Origin: Defluviitaleaceae bacterium
Lineage (GTDB): Bacteria > Bacillota > Clostridia > Lachnospirales > WQUN01
DNA: 51,187 bases
Assembly: GCA_009784025.1 (NCBI GenBank)
Contig: WQVK01000016.1
Coordinates: forward strand, 1-51,187
Direction of reading: 5' to 3'
Shown: piece after piece, positions 32,684 to 41,123 of the stretch
Numbering within the stretch: position 1 is the first letter of the stretch
Layout of the letters: every line of letters begins with the position of its first letter
The notes under the pieces: model-generated
The model's input: only the letters and a program-made list of their open reading frames with translations
Databases searched by the model: none
Told to the model about the DNA's origin: nothing
Translations under genes and position numbers: made by a program

Positions 32684-33268
32684 ATGTCAAACTTAAGAAA
32701 ACTCGTTGTTACCGCAATGCTAATCGCCCTTTGCGTAGTGTTGCCCATGGCTTTTCATGCCATACCCAGGGCGGGGTCAATCATCCTGCCCATGCATATT
32801 CCTGTGCTTTTGGCAGGGCTTATCTGCGGCTGGAAATTTGGCCTTATTGCAGGGGTAGCCGGGCCTTTCCTATCCAGCGTACTTACAGGAATGCCACCCA
32901 TGGGAGTTGCCAACCTCATGATGATAGAACTGGGCGTGTACGGCCTTGTAGCCGGCCTTCTGGCACATTGGGTACACACAAAAATCGCATCGCTAGACCT
33001 TTACATTAGCCTTATTGGCGCAATGCTGGTAGGCCGCGTGGTGGCCGGCATTGCCCAGGCCATGTACTTCTTTGGGGGGGCGCTGTTTGCTGGGCGATAC
33101 ACAGACGGCGTCTACGCCACCTACACCCTAGCCCTATGGACAGCCAGCTACTTTGTAACCTCACTCCCAGGGATAGTAATACAACTAGCCTTTATCCCAA
33201 GCGTGGTGCTGGCTCTAGAACGGGAAAGGGTAATCCCGCTGCGGTATCCCATGAAGAGTATGAGTTAA
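32684..33268 (+). CDS. ECF transporter S component (vitamin-type uptake)
   Basis: Membrane protein of 194 residues with about six helices. The N terminus LRKLVVTAMLIALCVVLPM and LPMHIPVLLAGLICGWKFG, then GMPPMGVANLMMIE, are typical substrate-binding S components of energy-coupling factor transporters, which use shared EcfA/A'/T modules encoded elsewhere. Substrate cannot be decided. AGGAGG lies a few bases before the ATG, right after the preceding stop. Confidence 0.85.
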   Translation: MSNLRKLVVTAMLIALCVVLPMAFHAIPRAGSIILPMHIPVLLAGLICGWKFGLIAGVAGPFLSSVLTGMPPMGVANLMMIELGVYGLVAGLLAHWVHTKIASLDLYISLIGAMLVGRVVAGIAQAMYFFGGALFAGRYTDGVYATYTLALWTASYFVTSLPGIVIQLAFIPSVVLALERERVIPLRYPMKSMS

Positions 33269-33274
33269 GTTGTT

Positions 33275-33407
33275 TAAACCGTCAGGGCTTTGCCCCCGAC
33301 ACCCCCTTCTTTTTTTGAAAAAAAAAGCAAAAAAACTTTATTAAAGTTTTTGCCCCGCTTTTTTTCAAAAAGCGGGTGGGGTGTCGGGGCAAAGCCCTGA
33401 CGGTTTT
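33275..33407. repeat. Giant inverted repeat of two F elements
   Basis: AAACCGTCAGGGCTTTGCCC... (from 33276) and its complement ending ...GGGCAAAGCCCTGACGGTTT (33406) form an almost complete 130-nt hairpin with a short loop near 33340. Each arm is one F-type element. It lies between the ECF gene and the kinase-like gene and may block read-through. Confidence 0.8.
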
Positions 33408-33429
33408 ATTTTTTATACGGAGAAAAACT

Positions 33430-34491
33430 ATGCATGAAATAAACTTTGGCACACCCGCCGCCCCGCAAGATGTAGTGAAGCTATGCTTCCAGGCGGCCTA
33501 CGGCGCAGAACATCTATTAACCAACCTGGAAAAAGCCCAGTCTTATTTTGATGCAGAGGTTTTGGCTGCTTCAGCAGAAGGCGCACAAAAAAATTCAGTT
33601 GGTCGGAAAATCCGACCAACTGAATTTGAAATCCCCCTGTTTGAAAAAATCACAGCAAATGTGTGCCGTGTAAACATCCAGCCATGGGTTGCCCTTGGCC
33701 TGCCCCCAGGCTGGCTTTTCAGTTTATTTGTGCTGTCCGCAGCAAATGAAACTGCCCCGCAGCAAAAAGAGCAGTTATTTTTCCGATACATACAACAGGC
33801 TAACGGCCTTGCCGCCGCCGGGAATTTTCCCTTCACCCTAACCCAATGGCAAGAATACTGGCAACAATACCAGGCAAAAACAGGCGGCAAGCCCCAAGCC
33901 GTACACCACAGCCAAGCCTACAGGCAGCAGCAAAACCCAGCCTACCGTGTAATTGCCGGGGAATATGTACAAGTAGCAGAAGCCGCCAGCCGCCTGGCAG
34001 GCCTGGCCGCAGGCGTGATTGCCATAGACGGCCGCGCCGCCGCAGGCAAAACCACCCTAGCCGCCAACCTGGCCAAAATAACAGGCGCATGCATAATCCA
34101 CATGGATGATTTCTTCCTACCGCCCCAGCTAAGAACCCCCCAGCGCCTAGCCCAACCCGGCGGCAACATCCACCACGAGCGTTTTGCCAAAGAAGTGCTG
34201 CCCCACATAAACAGCGGCGCGGCCTTTAAATACAATATCTTCGATTGCAGCATAATGGCCATAAACGGCCAAAGGCAAATTCCCGCATCACCATGGCGCA
34301 TTGTGGAAGGGGTGTATAGCCAGCATCCGATCTTTGGGGATTATGCGAATGTGAAGCTGTTCTGCGATATAGACAAAACCACGCAAATGGAACGCATACT
34401 AAAGCGCAACGGCCAAAAAATGGCCGAGCGGTTTGAGAAGGAATGGCTGCCGATGGAGGAAGAGTATTTTGCGTTTAATGATATGTTGTAA
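33430..34491 (+). CDS. Uridine-kinase-like P-loop protein with an in-frame palindromic repeat
   Basis: Protein of 353 residues. The start at 33430 has GGAG upstream. The C-terminal half is a nucleoside-kinase-like P-loop domain: IDGRAAAGKTTLA (about 199-211), then HMDDFFLP and VEGVYSQHP, as in uridine/phosphoribulokinase-type enzymes. The N-terminal 190 residues are not recognised. Residues 54-66 (KNSVGRKIRPTEF) are encoded by a perfect 37-base palindrome that is intergenic elsewhere in the window, so a repeat appears to have inserted in frame without breaking the gene. The actual substrate is unproven. Confidence 0.75.
   Translation: MHEINFGTPAAPQDVVKLCFQAAYGAEHLLTNLEKAQSYFDAEVLAASAEGAQKNSVGRKIRPTEFEIPLFEKITANVCRVNIQPWVALGLPPGWLFSLFVLSAANETAPQQKEQLFFRYIQQANGLAAAGNFPFTLTQWQEYWQQYQAKTGGKPQAVHHSQAYRQQQNPAYRVIAGEYVQVAEAASRLAGLAAGVIAIDGRAAAGKTTLAANLAKITGACIIHMDDFFLPPQLRTPQRLAQPGGNIHHERFAKEVLPHINSGAAFKYNIFDCSIMAINGQRQIPASPWRIVEGVYSQHPIFGDYANVKLFCDIDKTTQMERILKRNGQKMAERFEKEWLPMEEEYFAFNDML
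33591..33627. repeat. Palindrome C, copy 2, inside a coding sequence
   Basis: Perfect 17-bp arms (33591-33607, 33611-33627) around AAA, the same sequence as the copy at 20372. It is read in frame by the kinase-like gene. Confidence 0.9.
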
Positions 34492-34551
34492 GGCCTTCCA
34501 GACTCTGTGGGTTTGTTGCGGTGAATGGGAAGGTTTTTCTAAACAAAGCAA

Positions 34552-35784
34552 TTACTTTGTGAATCTGTCTGGGATAAGACCTAACGGCATTTCAGGCGAA
34601 GAATCGCCCTTTAGTAAGCCGGTATCAGCTCTACTAAACAACGATGAGATAATTAAATGTCTTTCACTATCTTGCACCGCACCTTCCTTTATTAAAGCCA
34701 AATAAAAACCTGAAAGCAGCTCACGCTCTTTTGCATCTCGCGCCAGATGGAACGAGCTTGTCGCCATTTTCGATGTAAACCTGATTATAAACATAAATAT
34801 CGTAATCAACATTGTGATAAAAGCTGTTGTCCGAATTCCACCTACCCACTCATCTAAGTCCCACTCCACTAAGTTAAATAATTCTATGGCTTCTAAATCT
34901 AAAATTATTACCGTCAACATTGTAATTGCAACTATTGCAACAAGAACAGTACCAGCCAACCAGCACGGTCCGCTTATTCTATAGCTTCCTTTCATTTTAC
35001 GCCAATATTCCGCAGGCTTTGCCAATGCCATATGCGCTTCATAAGTTTTCTCTAATTTTTCTTTATCAGCATGGCAAGATGATACAAACTCATCAAATTC
35101 CTTCCTTAATGAATCATATTCTTCTTTTTTCGCCTCTAGTAGTTCAATATGTTTTTGGTTATGATTCTCATAATCATCATCCGATTGTCTCAGTATTTCG
35201 CTTATTTTATCCGCAGCATCGTTAGCTGCATTTTTAAAGTTTGTCATCTCATTTCCAACCATGCCTGAATATAAGTCAGAAATTACCTTTTTGTATTCTA
35301 GGCCAAGAATAAAACCTTTTAAATATTTATCTTGCGACATAATTTGCTGTGCATGTGGCACATCAGCAACCGCTTTACGAAATCCTTCAAAAAAACTTTC
35401 GGGTTCTGTTGAATATTTTTTAAAGATTATTGCCAATTCTGTCGTAGAGTTGATTGTACATAAACGTATATTATTTATAGCATCTTGTAACAGTGACATT
35501 CCATTTTGGACGCCTTCGTGTTCAAGTGCGTTCACAAAATTATCCCTAGCTTTTTTTATTATCGCTGGATATTGTCTTACCGCAGAATTATTTTGAACGA
35601 CATCACGTGTCCAAAATGCTTCTTCCCTTTCAATATGTTCATACAACTGCTTTGCCGATTTTATACGAATATGTGGAAATTTTTTCTCAACAATTCTATA
35701 CTCATCAGGAATTTGTACAATCTCAACTTCTTTGACTTTTAAGTACTCATTCATCCACTTTGGAAACTTATTTGCCGCAGGCAT
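34552..35784 (-). CDS. DUF6161-like membrane protein
   Basis: Protein of 410 residues. I choose the ATG at 35784 because AAGGA lies ten bases before it; a GTG three codons upstream is too close to that site. Layout: a soluble helical N-terminal part, a coiled coil (about 200-255: ELLEAKKEEYDSLRKEF), two membrane helices (about 275-300 and 325-350) and a C-terminal SSFHLARDAKERELLSGFYL motif that I associate with DUF6161 proteins. Function unknown. It is visibly AT-richer than its neighbours, stands alone with its own promoter, and looks horizontally acquired. Confidence 0.7.
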   Translation of the reverse strand: MPAANKFPKWMNEYLKVKEVEIVQIPDEYRIVEKKFPHIRIKSAKQLYEHIEREEAFWTRDVVQNNSAVRQYPAIIKKARDNFVNALEHEGVQNGMSLLQDAINNIRLCTINSTTELAIIFKKYSTEPESFFEGFRKAVADVPHAQQIMSQDKYLKGFILGLEYKKVISDLYSGMVGNEMTNFKNAANDAADKISEILRQSDDDYENHNQKHIELLEAKKEEYDSLRKEFDEFVSSCHADKEKLEKTYEAHMALAKPAEYWRKMKGSYRISGPCWLAGTVLVAIVAITMLTVIILDLEAIELFNLVEWDLDEWVGGIRTTAFITMLITIFMFIIRFTSKMATSSFHLARDAKERELLSGFYLALIKEGAVQDSERHLIISSLFSRADTGLLKGDSSPEMPLGLIPDRFTK

Positions 35785-35846
35785 ACGCTTCACATCCTTA
35801 ATGTTCGCTGATTTTACAAAATATTACATATTTCTGTATATAAGTG

Positions 35847-35855
35847 ATTATAGCA
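35847..35855 (-). promoter_or_regulatory. Extended -10 promoter of the DUF6161-like gene
   Basis: On the minus strand TGCTATAAT is an extended -10 (TGn plus consensus TATAAT) about 63 bases before the start codon. The -35 is weak. Confidence 0.5.
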
Positions 35856-35898
35856 TGTCCGTATGCAAATAGTCCGTTTTTATATTCACAAAAAACAA

Positions 35899-36408
35899 TT
35901 ATTTTTCATAACCATTCAATAACCTAAGCTCATCAGCAATTTTGGCTACACCTAAAGTCAAATCGCACCTACTGCCAAACTCCAAAACCTTCCCCCTATA
36001 CCCCTCCGCCAACCCACCAATAATCCCCGCAGTCCTTAAATTCTCCTCCACACTAAAAAACTCATCCTTCCAAGCTATCTCCTGCCACTCTGCCATATGC
36101 CGTGCCTTGGCGCTCTCCTGGCAAAACTCCATGTCAAAATTAAGCCAAACCACCATATCCGCAGCCTCAAACCTGCGGGGCAGCGATGCCCTGTAGTTTC
36201 CGTCAATCACCCAGGCCTCGTGCTGCATTATTTCTTCAATTTTCTCGTCCATTACATCTAGGGATTCTTTTCCCCCATCTGGCAAGTTCCATAAATCATC
36301 TAAATGGAAAACAGGCAAGCCAAATAGCTTGCCCAAGCGTTTTGCCAGCGTGCTTTTACCGCTGCCCACCGGGCCTATCACGGCAATTTTCCTGCTGCCC
36401 GCTACCAT
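35899..36408 (-). CDS. P-loop kinase-like protein (FlaR/topology-modulation type)
   Basis: Protein of 169 residues with Walker A GPVGSGKSTLAKRL (about 12-25), FHLDDLW and WVIDGNY, the pattern of small adenylate-kinase-like ATPases annotated as DNA topology modulation protein. The real substrate is not known. It overlaps the end of the nitroreductase gene by seven bases and is the last gene of the rsmB-to-kinase run. Confidence 0.8.
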   Translation of the reverse strand: MVAGSRKIAVIGPVGSGKSTLAKRLGKLFGLPVFHLDDLWNLPDGGKESLDVMDEKIEEIMQHEAWVIDGNYRASLPRRFEAADMVVWLNFDMEFCQESAKARHMAEWQEIAWKDEFFSVEENLRTAGIIGGLAEGYRGKVLEFGSRCDLTLGVAKIADELRLLNGYEK

Positions 36409-36941
36409 TTTTCATACCTTATCATGCTCTCTAGCGCCCGCTTGGGTGCGGGTTTGCCGCCATCATTGGAATATCCTATAGTCACAACCCCAACTACATA
36501 TTTATCGCTGGGTATGCCCAGTATCGGCCACATATCCTTCTGTTCAAAATAAGCGGTCCAGCAGCTTGCCAGGCCCATGTTTTCTGCCGCCAGCAAGATA
36601 TGCTCTATGGCCACCGCCGTGTCGCGGATTATTTGCTTTAGCTCCTTTAGGCCGCTGGCCTCGTCTAGGAAAATTTCCGCATCATCCTTAATGCGGCAAC
36701 GGATATCCGCCACACATACGATAAAGACCGGGGCAGCCATCATCCAATTTTGGTTGCCGTCTGCCTTGACAATTTGCGCCTTCGTTTCTTCGGCTTTTAC
36801 TATTATAAAATGCCATGGCTGGGTGTTGCTGCCAGATGGCGCGTGGCGCGCGCTTTCTATAAGCTGTAGGATTTTTTCATCCTCCACTGGCTTGGCGTTG
36901 TATTTTCTGGTGCTTTTTCTTGTGGCTATTTCCTTTATCAT
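36402..36941 (-). CDS. Nitroreductase family protein
   Basis: FMN-dependent oxidoreductase of 179 residues. The N-terminal RKSTRKYNAKPVED and SARHAPSGSNTQPWHFIIV bind the FMN phosphate. Also seen are the central GLASCWTAYF and the C-terminal VVGVVTIGYSNDGGKPAPKR. Physiological substrate unknown. GAGGAT precedes the ATG; it begins two bases after rsgA ends. Confidence 0.92.
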   Translation of the reverse strand: MIKEIATRKSTRKYNAKPVEDEKILQLIESARHAPSGSNTQPWHFIIVKAEETKAQIVKADGNQNWMMAAPVFIVCVADIRCRIKDDAEIFLDEASGLKELKQIIRDTAVAIEHILLAAENMGLASCWTAYFEQKDMWPILGIPSDKYVVGVVTIGYSNDGGKPAPKRALESMIRYEKW

Positions 36942-36943
36942 AT

Positions 36944-37897
36944 CTATCCTCGTCCAATCATCTTCAAATAACTGGCATACCGCTGTGGGTGAATCCCCTC
37001 GCCCACCGCGGCCTTAACCGCGCAGCCCATCTCCTTATCATGCAAACAATCCCGAAACTTGCATTGCCCCAAATATTGTAGAAATTCTATAAACAACCCG
37101 GCCATCTCGCCTCGGGGGATATTATCGTTCTCTATGGCGGTAAAGCCGGGCGTATCCACGCAGAACCCAGCCCGGTCGCTATCACCCAATGGGAAAATTT
37201 CTGTATGGCGGGTGGTATGCTTACCCCGCCCCAACTTCTTGCTGATATCCCCGGTTTCCAGCCCCAGCCCTGGCATAAGCGCATTTATAAGGCTAGACTT
37301 ACCCACCCCACTTGGCCCGGCAAAAACATTCACCTTGCCAGCCATGGCAGCCCGCAAATCATCCAGCCCCCAGCCCCCATGGGCAGATGCATACACCACC
37401 TTATACCCAGCCATCACATACGGCAAAAATTCATCCTCTGCAGAAACAGCCGCCGCCCCTTCACAAACCCCACAAAACTCCCTTTCTGAACAAGGCCGCG
37501 AGGCGGATAATAACGCATCATGAACAGCCCCACGGGGCGGCCCCCCCGCCAGTGGGCAAGGCGCTTTAGAGAGGCAGATTAGAGCTGGGATGCCAGCGTA
37601 TTGGGCTGCGGCCAGAAAGCGGTCTAAAAGCCCCGCATTAAAAGCGGGCTGGTGCTTGGTCATGGTTACGATAACTTGGTCGATATTGGATACCATGGGG
37701 CGCAGCAGCTCGTTCTTGCGGGGCTTTATTTGTTGCAGGACCTCGCCTGCTATTATTACTTCATCCCCCACCATGGGGGTGATTTTTTTATTACGAAAAA
37801 CACCACGGGCATAACATTCATGCAGCCCGCTGGCGGTTCGTACAGTATATTTTCCGGCAACGCCTTTTATTATTATTCCTTCCAAATGCGCCACCAT
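36944..37897 (-). CDS. rsgA: Ribosome small subunit-dependent GTPase with insertion at the G4 motif
   Basis: Circularly permuted GTPase of 317 residues that helps mature the 30S subunit. The OB fold lies at about 1-65, the G1 loop GPSGVGKSSLIN at about 193-204, the G3 DTPG at about 246, and the zinc motif CKFRDCLHDKEMGC near the C terminus. The G4 position, normally NKxD, reads LSKAP, and about 25-40 extra G/P/C-rich residues (CPLAGGPPRG..., coded at about 37439-37561) follow before EDEFLPYVMAGYKVVYAS resumes the family pattern. This looks like an in-frame insertion. The ATG overlaps the prkC stop (TGATG). Confidence 0.92.
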   Translation of the reverse strand: MVAHLEGIIIKGVAGKYTVRTASGLHECYARGVFRNKKITPMVGDEVIIAGEVLQQIKPRKNELLRPMVSNIDQVIVTMTKHQPAFNAGLLDRFLAAAQYAGIPALICLSKAPCPLAGGPPRGAVHDALLSASRPCSEREFCGVCEGAAAVSAEDEFLPYVMAGYKVVYASAHGGWGLDDLRAAMAGKVNVFAGPSGVGKSSLINALMPGLGLETGDISKKLGRGKHTTRHTEIFPLGDSDRAGFCVDTPGFTAIENDNIPRGEMAGLFIEFLQYLGQCKFRDCLHDKEMGCAVKAAVGEGIHPQRYASYLKMIGRG

Positions 37898-40269
37898 CAA
37901 TAGCCGAAGTTAATAGTGCGAGTATCGCGCAATGTCCATACGCCAGCCTCTACGGAATATACCCTAAATGTAACCGGCCCGTTGCCAGAAACAGTTAAGC
38001 TTCCAGGGAACCAAGCCACACTGGCGTTAGCATTTTCAAAGATTGTCTCCTCTATAAAGCCAGATGCCTGGCGGGTTACTACAAAATGCACAGTCTGTGC
38101 GCCATCGGCCACAGCCCACGGGCTTATGGTGAGGCTGCGCTCTATGGGGGCGTATGGGTCTGGTGGCGGCGGCGGTGGCGTGGGTTGCGCCGAGGGTTCT
38201 ATGGTTGGGGTTTGCTCGGCTGGTGTTGGTGGGGAGTCGTTTGTGGTTACTGGCGGCTGTACAGGCGGCAGCGCGCCGGTTGTGCCAGAAGATATCACGA
38301 TATTAACAACGCTGTTGCGTTCCACATCCCGCAAAGGAGGCAAATCTTGGCGCATAACCTGCCCCACTGGGAAGGTGTTGCTTGGCTCTCTGGTTATTTC
38401 GCCAGCTATCAGCCTTACATCGCGCAGCGCATCTAAGGCTGCGGCTTCTGTAAGGCCAAGCAAGTTTGGCATTTCTATAGGCCCATGCTCTGGCCCCTGC
38501 GACACGGTTAAAACAACCAAAGCGCCCGCGGCTATTGGTGTTTGGGCTGCGGGTTCTTGCGATATAACTGTATTGCGCGGGATGTCATCGTCATATACGT
38601 TTATTATTTCAATTTCTAAGCCCCGTGCCTCTAGTGCATCGCGGGCATCGGATATTATAAACCTGGTCACATTTGGTAAAATCTCCATAACTTCCGGGCC
38701 GTTGCTCATTATAACCTGCACCACATCGCCAGCGGTAAATCCCGTGGCTTCTGGAGTTTGCAGCTGGTCTATCACAAGGCCATATTCCACATATTCGGAA
38801 TATTGTAGGCTAATCACATACACATCCAGGTCATTCTCTGCCGCTACATCCCTAGCTTCGTCAAGGGAAAGGCCAATCAAATTGGGTATTGTAACCCAAT
38901 CCCTGGCAAAAAACCTATCCCGTACAAACCATATGCCAACGGTGATAAGCACCACAAACAGCACCCCAAGCATAATCCCGCCATAAACGGCTACTTTGTC
39001 TGGTTTTTTTCTGATGTGTATTGGCTTTTCTTCATCAAAATCTTCGTATTCTACAAATTTGTCGTATTCACTTGGTTTTTCTTCGTATTTTTCCTCGTAC
39101 TCATCTTGAGGTTCTTCGTATGGCGGCTCTTCATAGGATTCCTCATACGGTTCTTCGTCTTCATATGGTTCCTCGTAGAGTTCATCAAATGGCTCGTCGT
39201 CGTATTTTTCTTCGTAGGGTGGCTCGTATGGTTCTTCGTAATCATCTGGTTCTTCGTGTATTGGCGGCTGGGGTGGGTCATATTTTTTCTCGCCCAGCAG
39301 CTCAAACTTGGGGGGCTCTTCCAGTTCTTTTCCATCTAGGAAGGCTGCCCTTTCCCGCTGGCGGCGGGCATCTTCTTCTGTAAGAACCTTAACCACCTTG
39401 GTTGGGATTGGGTCGTCCATTTGCGCCGCAAAATCAGTGGCGGTGCTGCTCAATGCCAGCCGCAGGTCGTTTATCATATCGTCGGCAGATTGATACCTGG
39501 CAGATGTGGATTTTGCGGTAGCTTTCTCGATAATTCGCATCACATTTTCAGATACATCTGGGTTAAAATCCAAAATATCTGGGAAAGGGTCGTTTATATG
39601 CTGCAAGGCCACGGTTATTTCCTTCTCGCCGTCAAATGGCAGGCGACCGGTAGCCATTTCGTACATGCACACCCCGAGGGAGTAGATATCGGTTTTATGG
39701 TCCACATACCCACCACGGGCCTGCTCTGGAGAGAAATAATGGACGCTACCCATAGTACCAGCCCCGGCATTTAGGGTGTCAGATTTGGCCTTTCTTGCAA
39801 TGCCAAAATCCGCCACTTTTATCACATTTTGCGGCGTTACCAAAATATTTTGCGGTTTTATATCCCGGTGTACAATCTGGCTACGATGCGCCTCTGCAAT
39901 GCCTTCTGCAATTTGCACAGTTACCGCCAAAATAGTGTCATTGTCAAAAGGCGCTTTGCGCTTGATAAAATCCTTTAGAGACGCGCCTTCAACATATTCC
40001 AGCACAATAAAATGTATATCACCGTCATGCCCATGGTCAAAGATACTAACTATGTTTTGGTGGTTAAGGCTGGCGGCCGCTTTGGCCTCTTCTGGGATTT
40101 TTAAAATAAAATCATCATCTTGCAAATATTCATCTTTAAGCACTTTTAAAGTGACATATCTGTCCAATTTTTCGTCATGGGCGCGATAAACAACAGACAT
40201 TCCACCCACGCCAATTGTCTGGTCAATTATATAACGCTCGGCTACTTTTTGCCCCGCAGTTAATCTCAA
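37897..40269 (-). CDS. prkC: PASTA-domain serine/threonine protein kinase
   Basis: Membrane kinase of 790 residues that senses muropeptides or lipid II and controls cell-wall and growth processes. The kinase domain (about 8-275) has IGVGGMSVVYRA, HRDIKPQNILV, DFGIARK and GSVHYFSPEQARGG. A linker of about 90 residues (about 345-430) is almost wholly Glu, Tyr, Pro and Asp in EEPYEE-like repeats. One membrane helix (about 447-470) precedes three PASTA repeats (about 478-690), a proline/threonine-rich stretch and a C-terminal beta domain of about 80 residues. The start is a TTG with AGGTGAGAGGG upstream, seven bases after prpC. Confidence 0.96.
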   Translation of the reverse strand: MRLTAGQKVAERYIIDQTIGVGGMSVVYRAHDEKLDRYVTLKVLKDEYLQDDDFILKIPEEAKAAASLNHQNIVSIFDHGHDGDIHFIVLEYVEGASLKDFIKRKAPFDNDTILAVTVQIAEGIAEAHRSQIVHRDIKPQNILVTPQNVIKVADFGIARKAKSDTLNAGAGTMGSVHYFSPEQARGGYVDHKTDIYSLGVCMYEMATGRLPFDGEKEITVALQHINDPFPDILDFNPDVSENVMRIIEKATAKSTSARYQSADDMINDLRLALSSTATDFAAQMDDPIPTKVVKVLTEEDARRQRERAAFLDGKELEEPPKFELLGEKKYDPPQPPIHEEPDDYEEPYEPPYEEKYDDEPFDELYEEPYEDEEPYEESYEEPPYEEPQDEYEEKYEEKPSEYDKFVEYEDFDEEKPIHIRKKPDKVAVYGGIMLGVLFVVLITVGIWFVRDRFFARDWVTIPNLIGLSLDEARDVAAENDLDVYVISLQYSEYVEYGLVIDQLQTPEATGFTAGDVVQVIMSNGPEVMEILPNVTRFIISDARDALEARGLEIEIINVYDDDIPRNTVISQEPAAQTPIAAGALVVLTVSQGPEHGPIEMPNLLGLTEAAALDALRDVRLIAGEITREPSNTFPVGQVMRQDLPPLRDVERNSVVNIVISSGTTGALPPVQPPVTTNDSPPTPAEQTPTIEPSAQPTPPPPPPDPYAPIERSLTISPWAVADGAQTVHFVVTRQASGFIEETIFENANASVAWFPGSLTVSGNGPVTFRVYSVEAGVWTLRDTRTINFGY

Positions 40270-40276
40270 AACCCTC

Positions 40277-41023
40277 TCACCTACCTATGTCTATTAGTAT
40301 GACAGAGATATTATCCGTCCCGCCTCTGGCATTTGCTTCGTCCAGAAGTGTCATTGTGCGGTGGTCTACAATACCATCGCGTTTTATTATTGCTTTTAAG
40401 CCTTCGTCGTCTATCATATTGCTAAGGCCGTCTGAGCATAGCAGCAAGGATTCTACCCCTGCCAGCTCGAAAACATGGCCGTCCATTTCCACTGTTGGTT
40501 TTGTGCCCAGCACCTGAGTTAGCATATGCCGCTTTGGGTGGTTTTTTGCTTCTTCCTCGGTTAATTGCCCCGCCTGAATCATTGCCTCCACGAAGGTATG
40601 GTCGCGGGTTAGCTGAGTTATTTTGTCTGAGTCTATTTTGTAAAGCCTACTGTCGCCCACATGCACCGTAAATGCCCGCCCGCCTTCTATTACGCAGGCG
40701 GTGAAGGTCGTGCCCATGCCATGCAGGGCCGGGTTTGTAGAAGATGCATTGTACACATCTGCATTGGCTTTTTGAGCTGCTGTTACCAACAAATCTAAAT
40801 AATCTGTAGGCTGTACTAGCTGGGCTATAGAATACCCCTCTATATATTGGCAAAACGCTTCCACTGCGCGGCTTGAAGCCACATCACCCGCATTATGCCC
40901 GCCCATGCCATCCGCCACAACGAACAAATTTGGCAATGGGCCAACCCAGCCATTTTTATAAAAAATCATATCCTGGTTTTGTTCTCTTACTACCCCTACA
41001 TCCGTTATACCGGCTACGTACAT
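40277..41023 (-). CDS. prpC: PP2C-type protein phosphatase
   Basis: Mn/Mg-dependent phosphatase of 248 residues that reverses PrkC phosphorylation. PP2C motifs: TDVGVVREQNQD at the N terminus, VVADGMGGHNAGDVAS (metal-binding Asp), HVGDSRLY, LLCSDGLSNMI and GGTDNISVIL. AAAGGAG lies six bases before the ATG. It is immediately upstream of prkC. Confidence 0.96.
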   Translation of the reverse strand: MYVAGITDVGVVREQNQDMIFYKNGWVGPLPNLFVVADGMGGHNAGDVASSRAVEAFCQYIEGYSIAQLVQPTDYLDLLVTAAQKANADVYNASSTNPALHGMGTTFTACVIEGGRAFTVHVGDSRLYKIDSDKITQLTRDHTFVEAMIQAGQLTEEEAKNHPKRHMLTQVLGTKPTVEMDGHVFELAGVESLLLCSDGLSNMIDDEGLKAIIKRDGIVDHRTMTLLDEANARGGTDNISVILIDIGR

Positions 41024-41123
41024 ATTCCACTCCTTTATCGGCGGGTTTTACGCCGCCAAAACTGTTGCGTTTCCTATTATAGTTCGCTTTGCGCGCAGGC
41101 ACAAGGGATATTCTTATAAAATG

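Noticed and set aside
39016-39383. Open frames opposite the PrkC linker
   Set aside because: They arise from the Glu/Tyr-rich repeats read on the other strand and give low-complexity Phe/Val/Trp-rich proteins.
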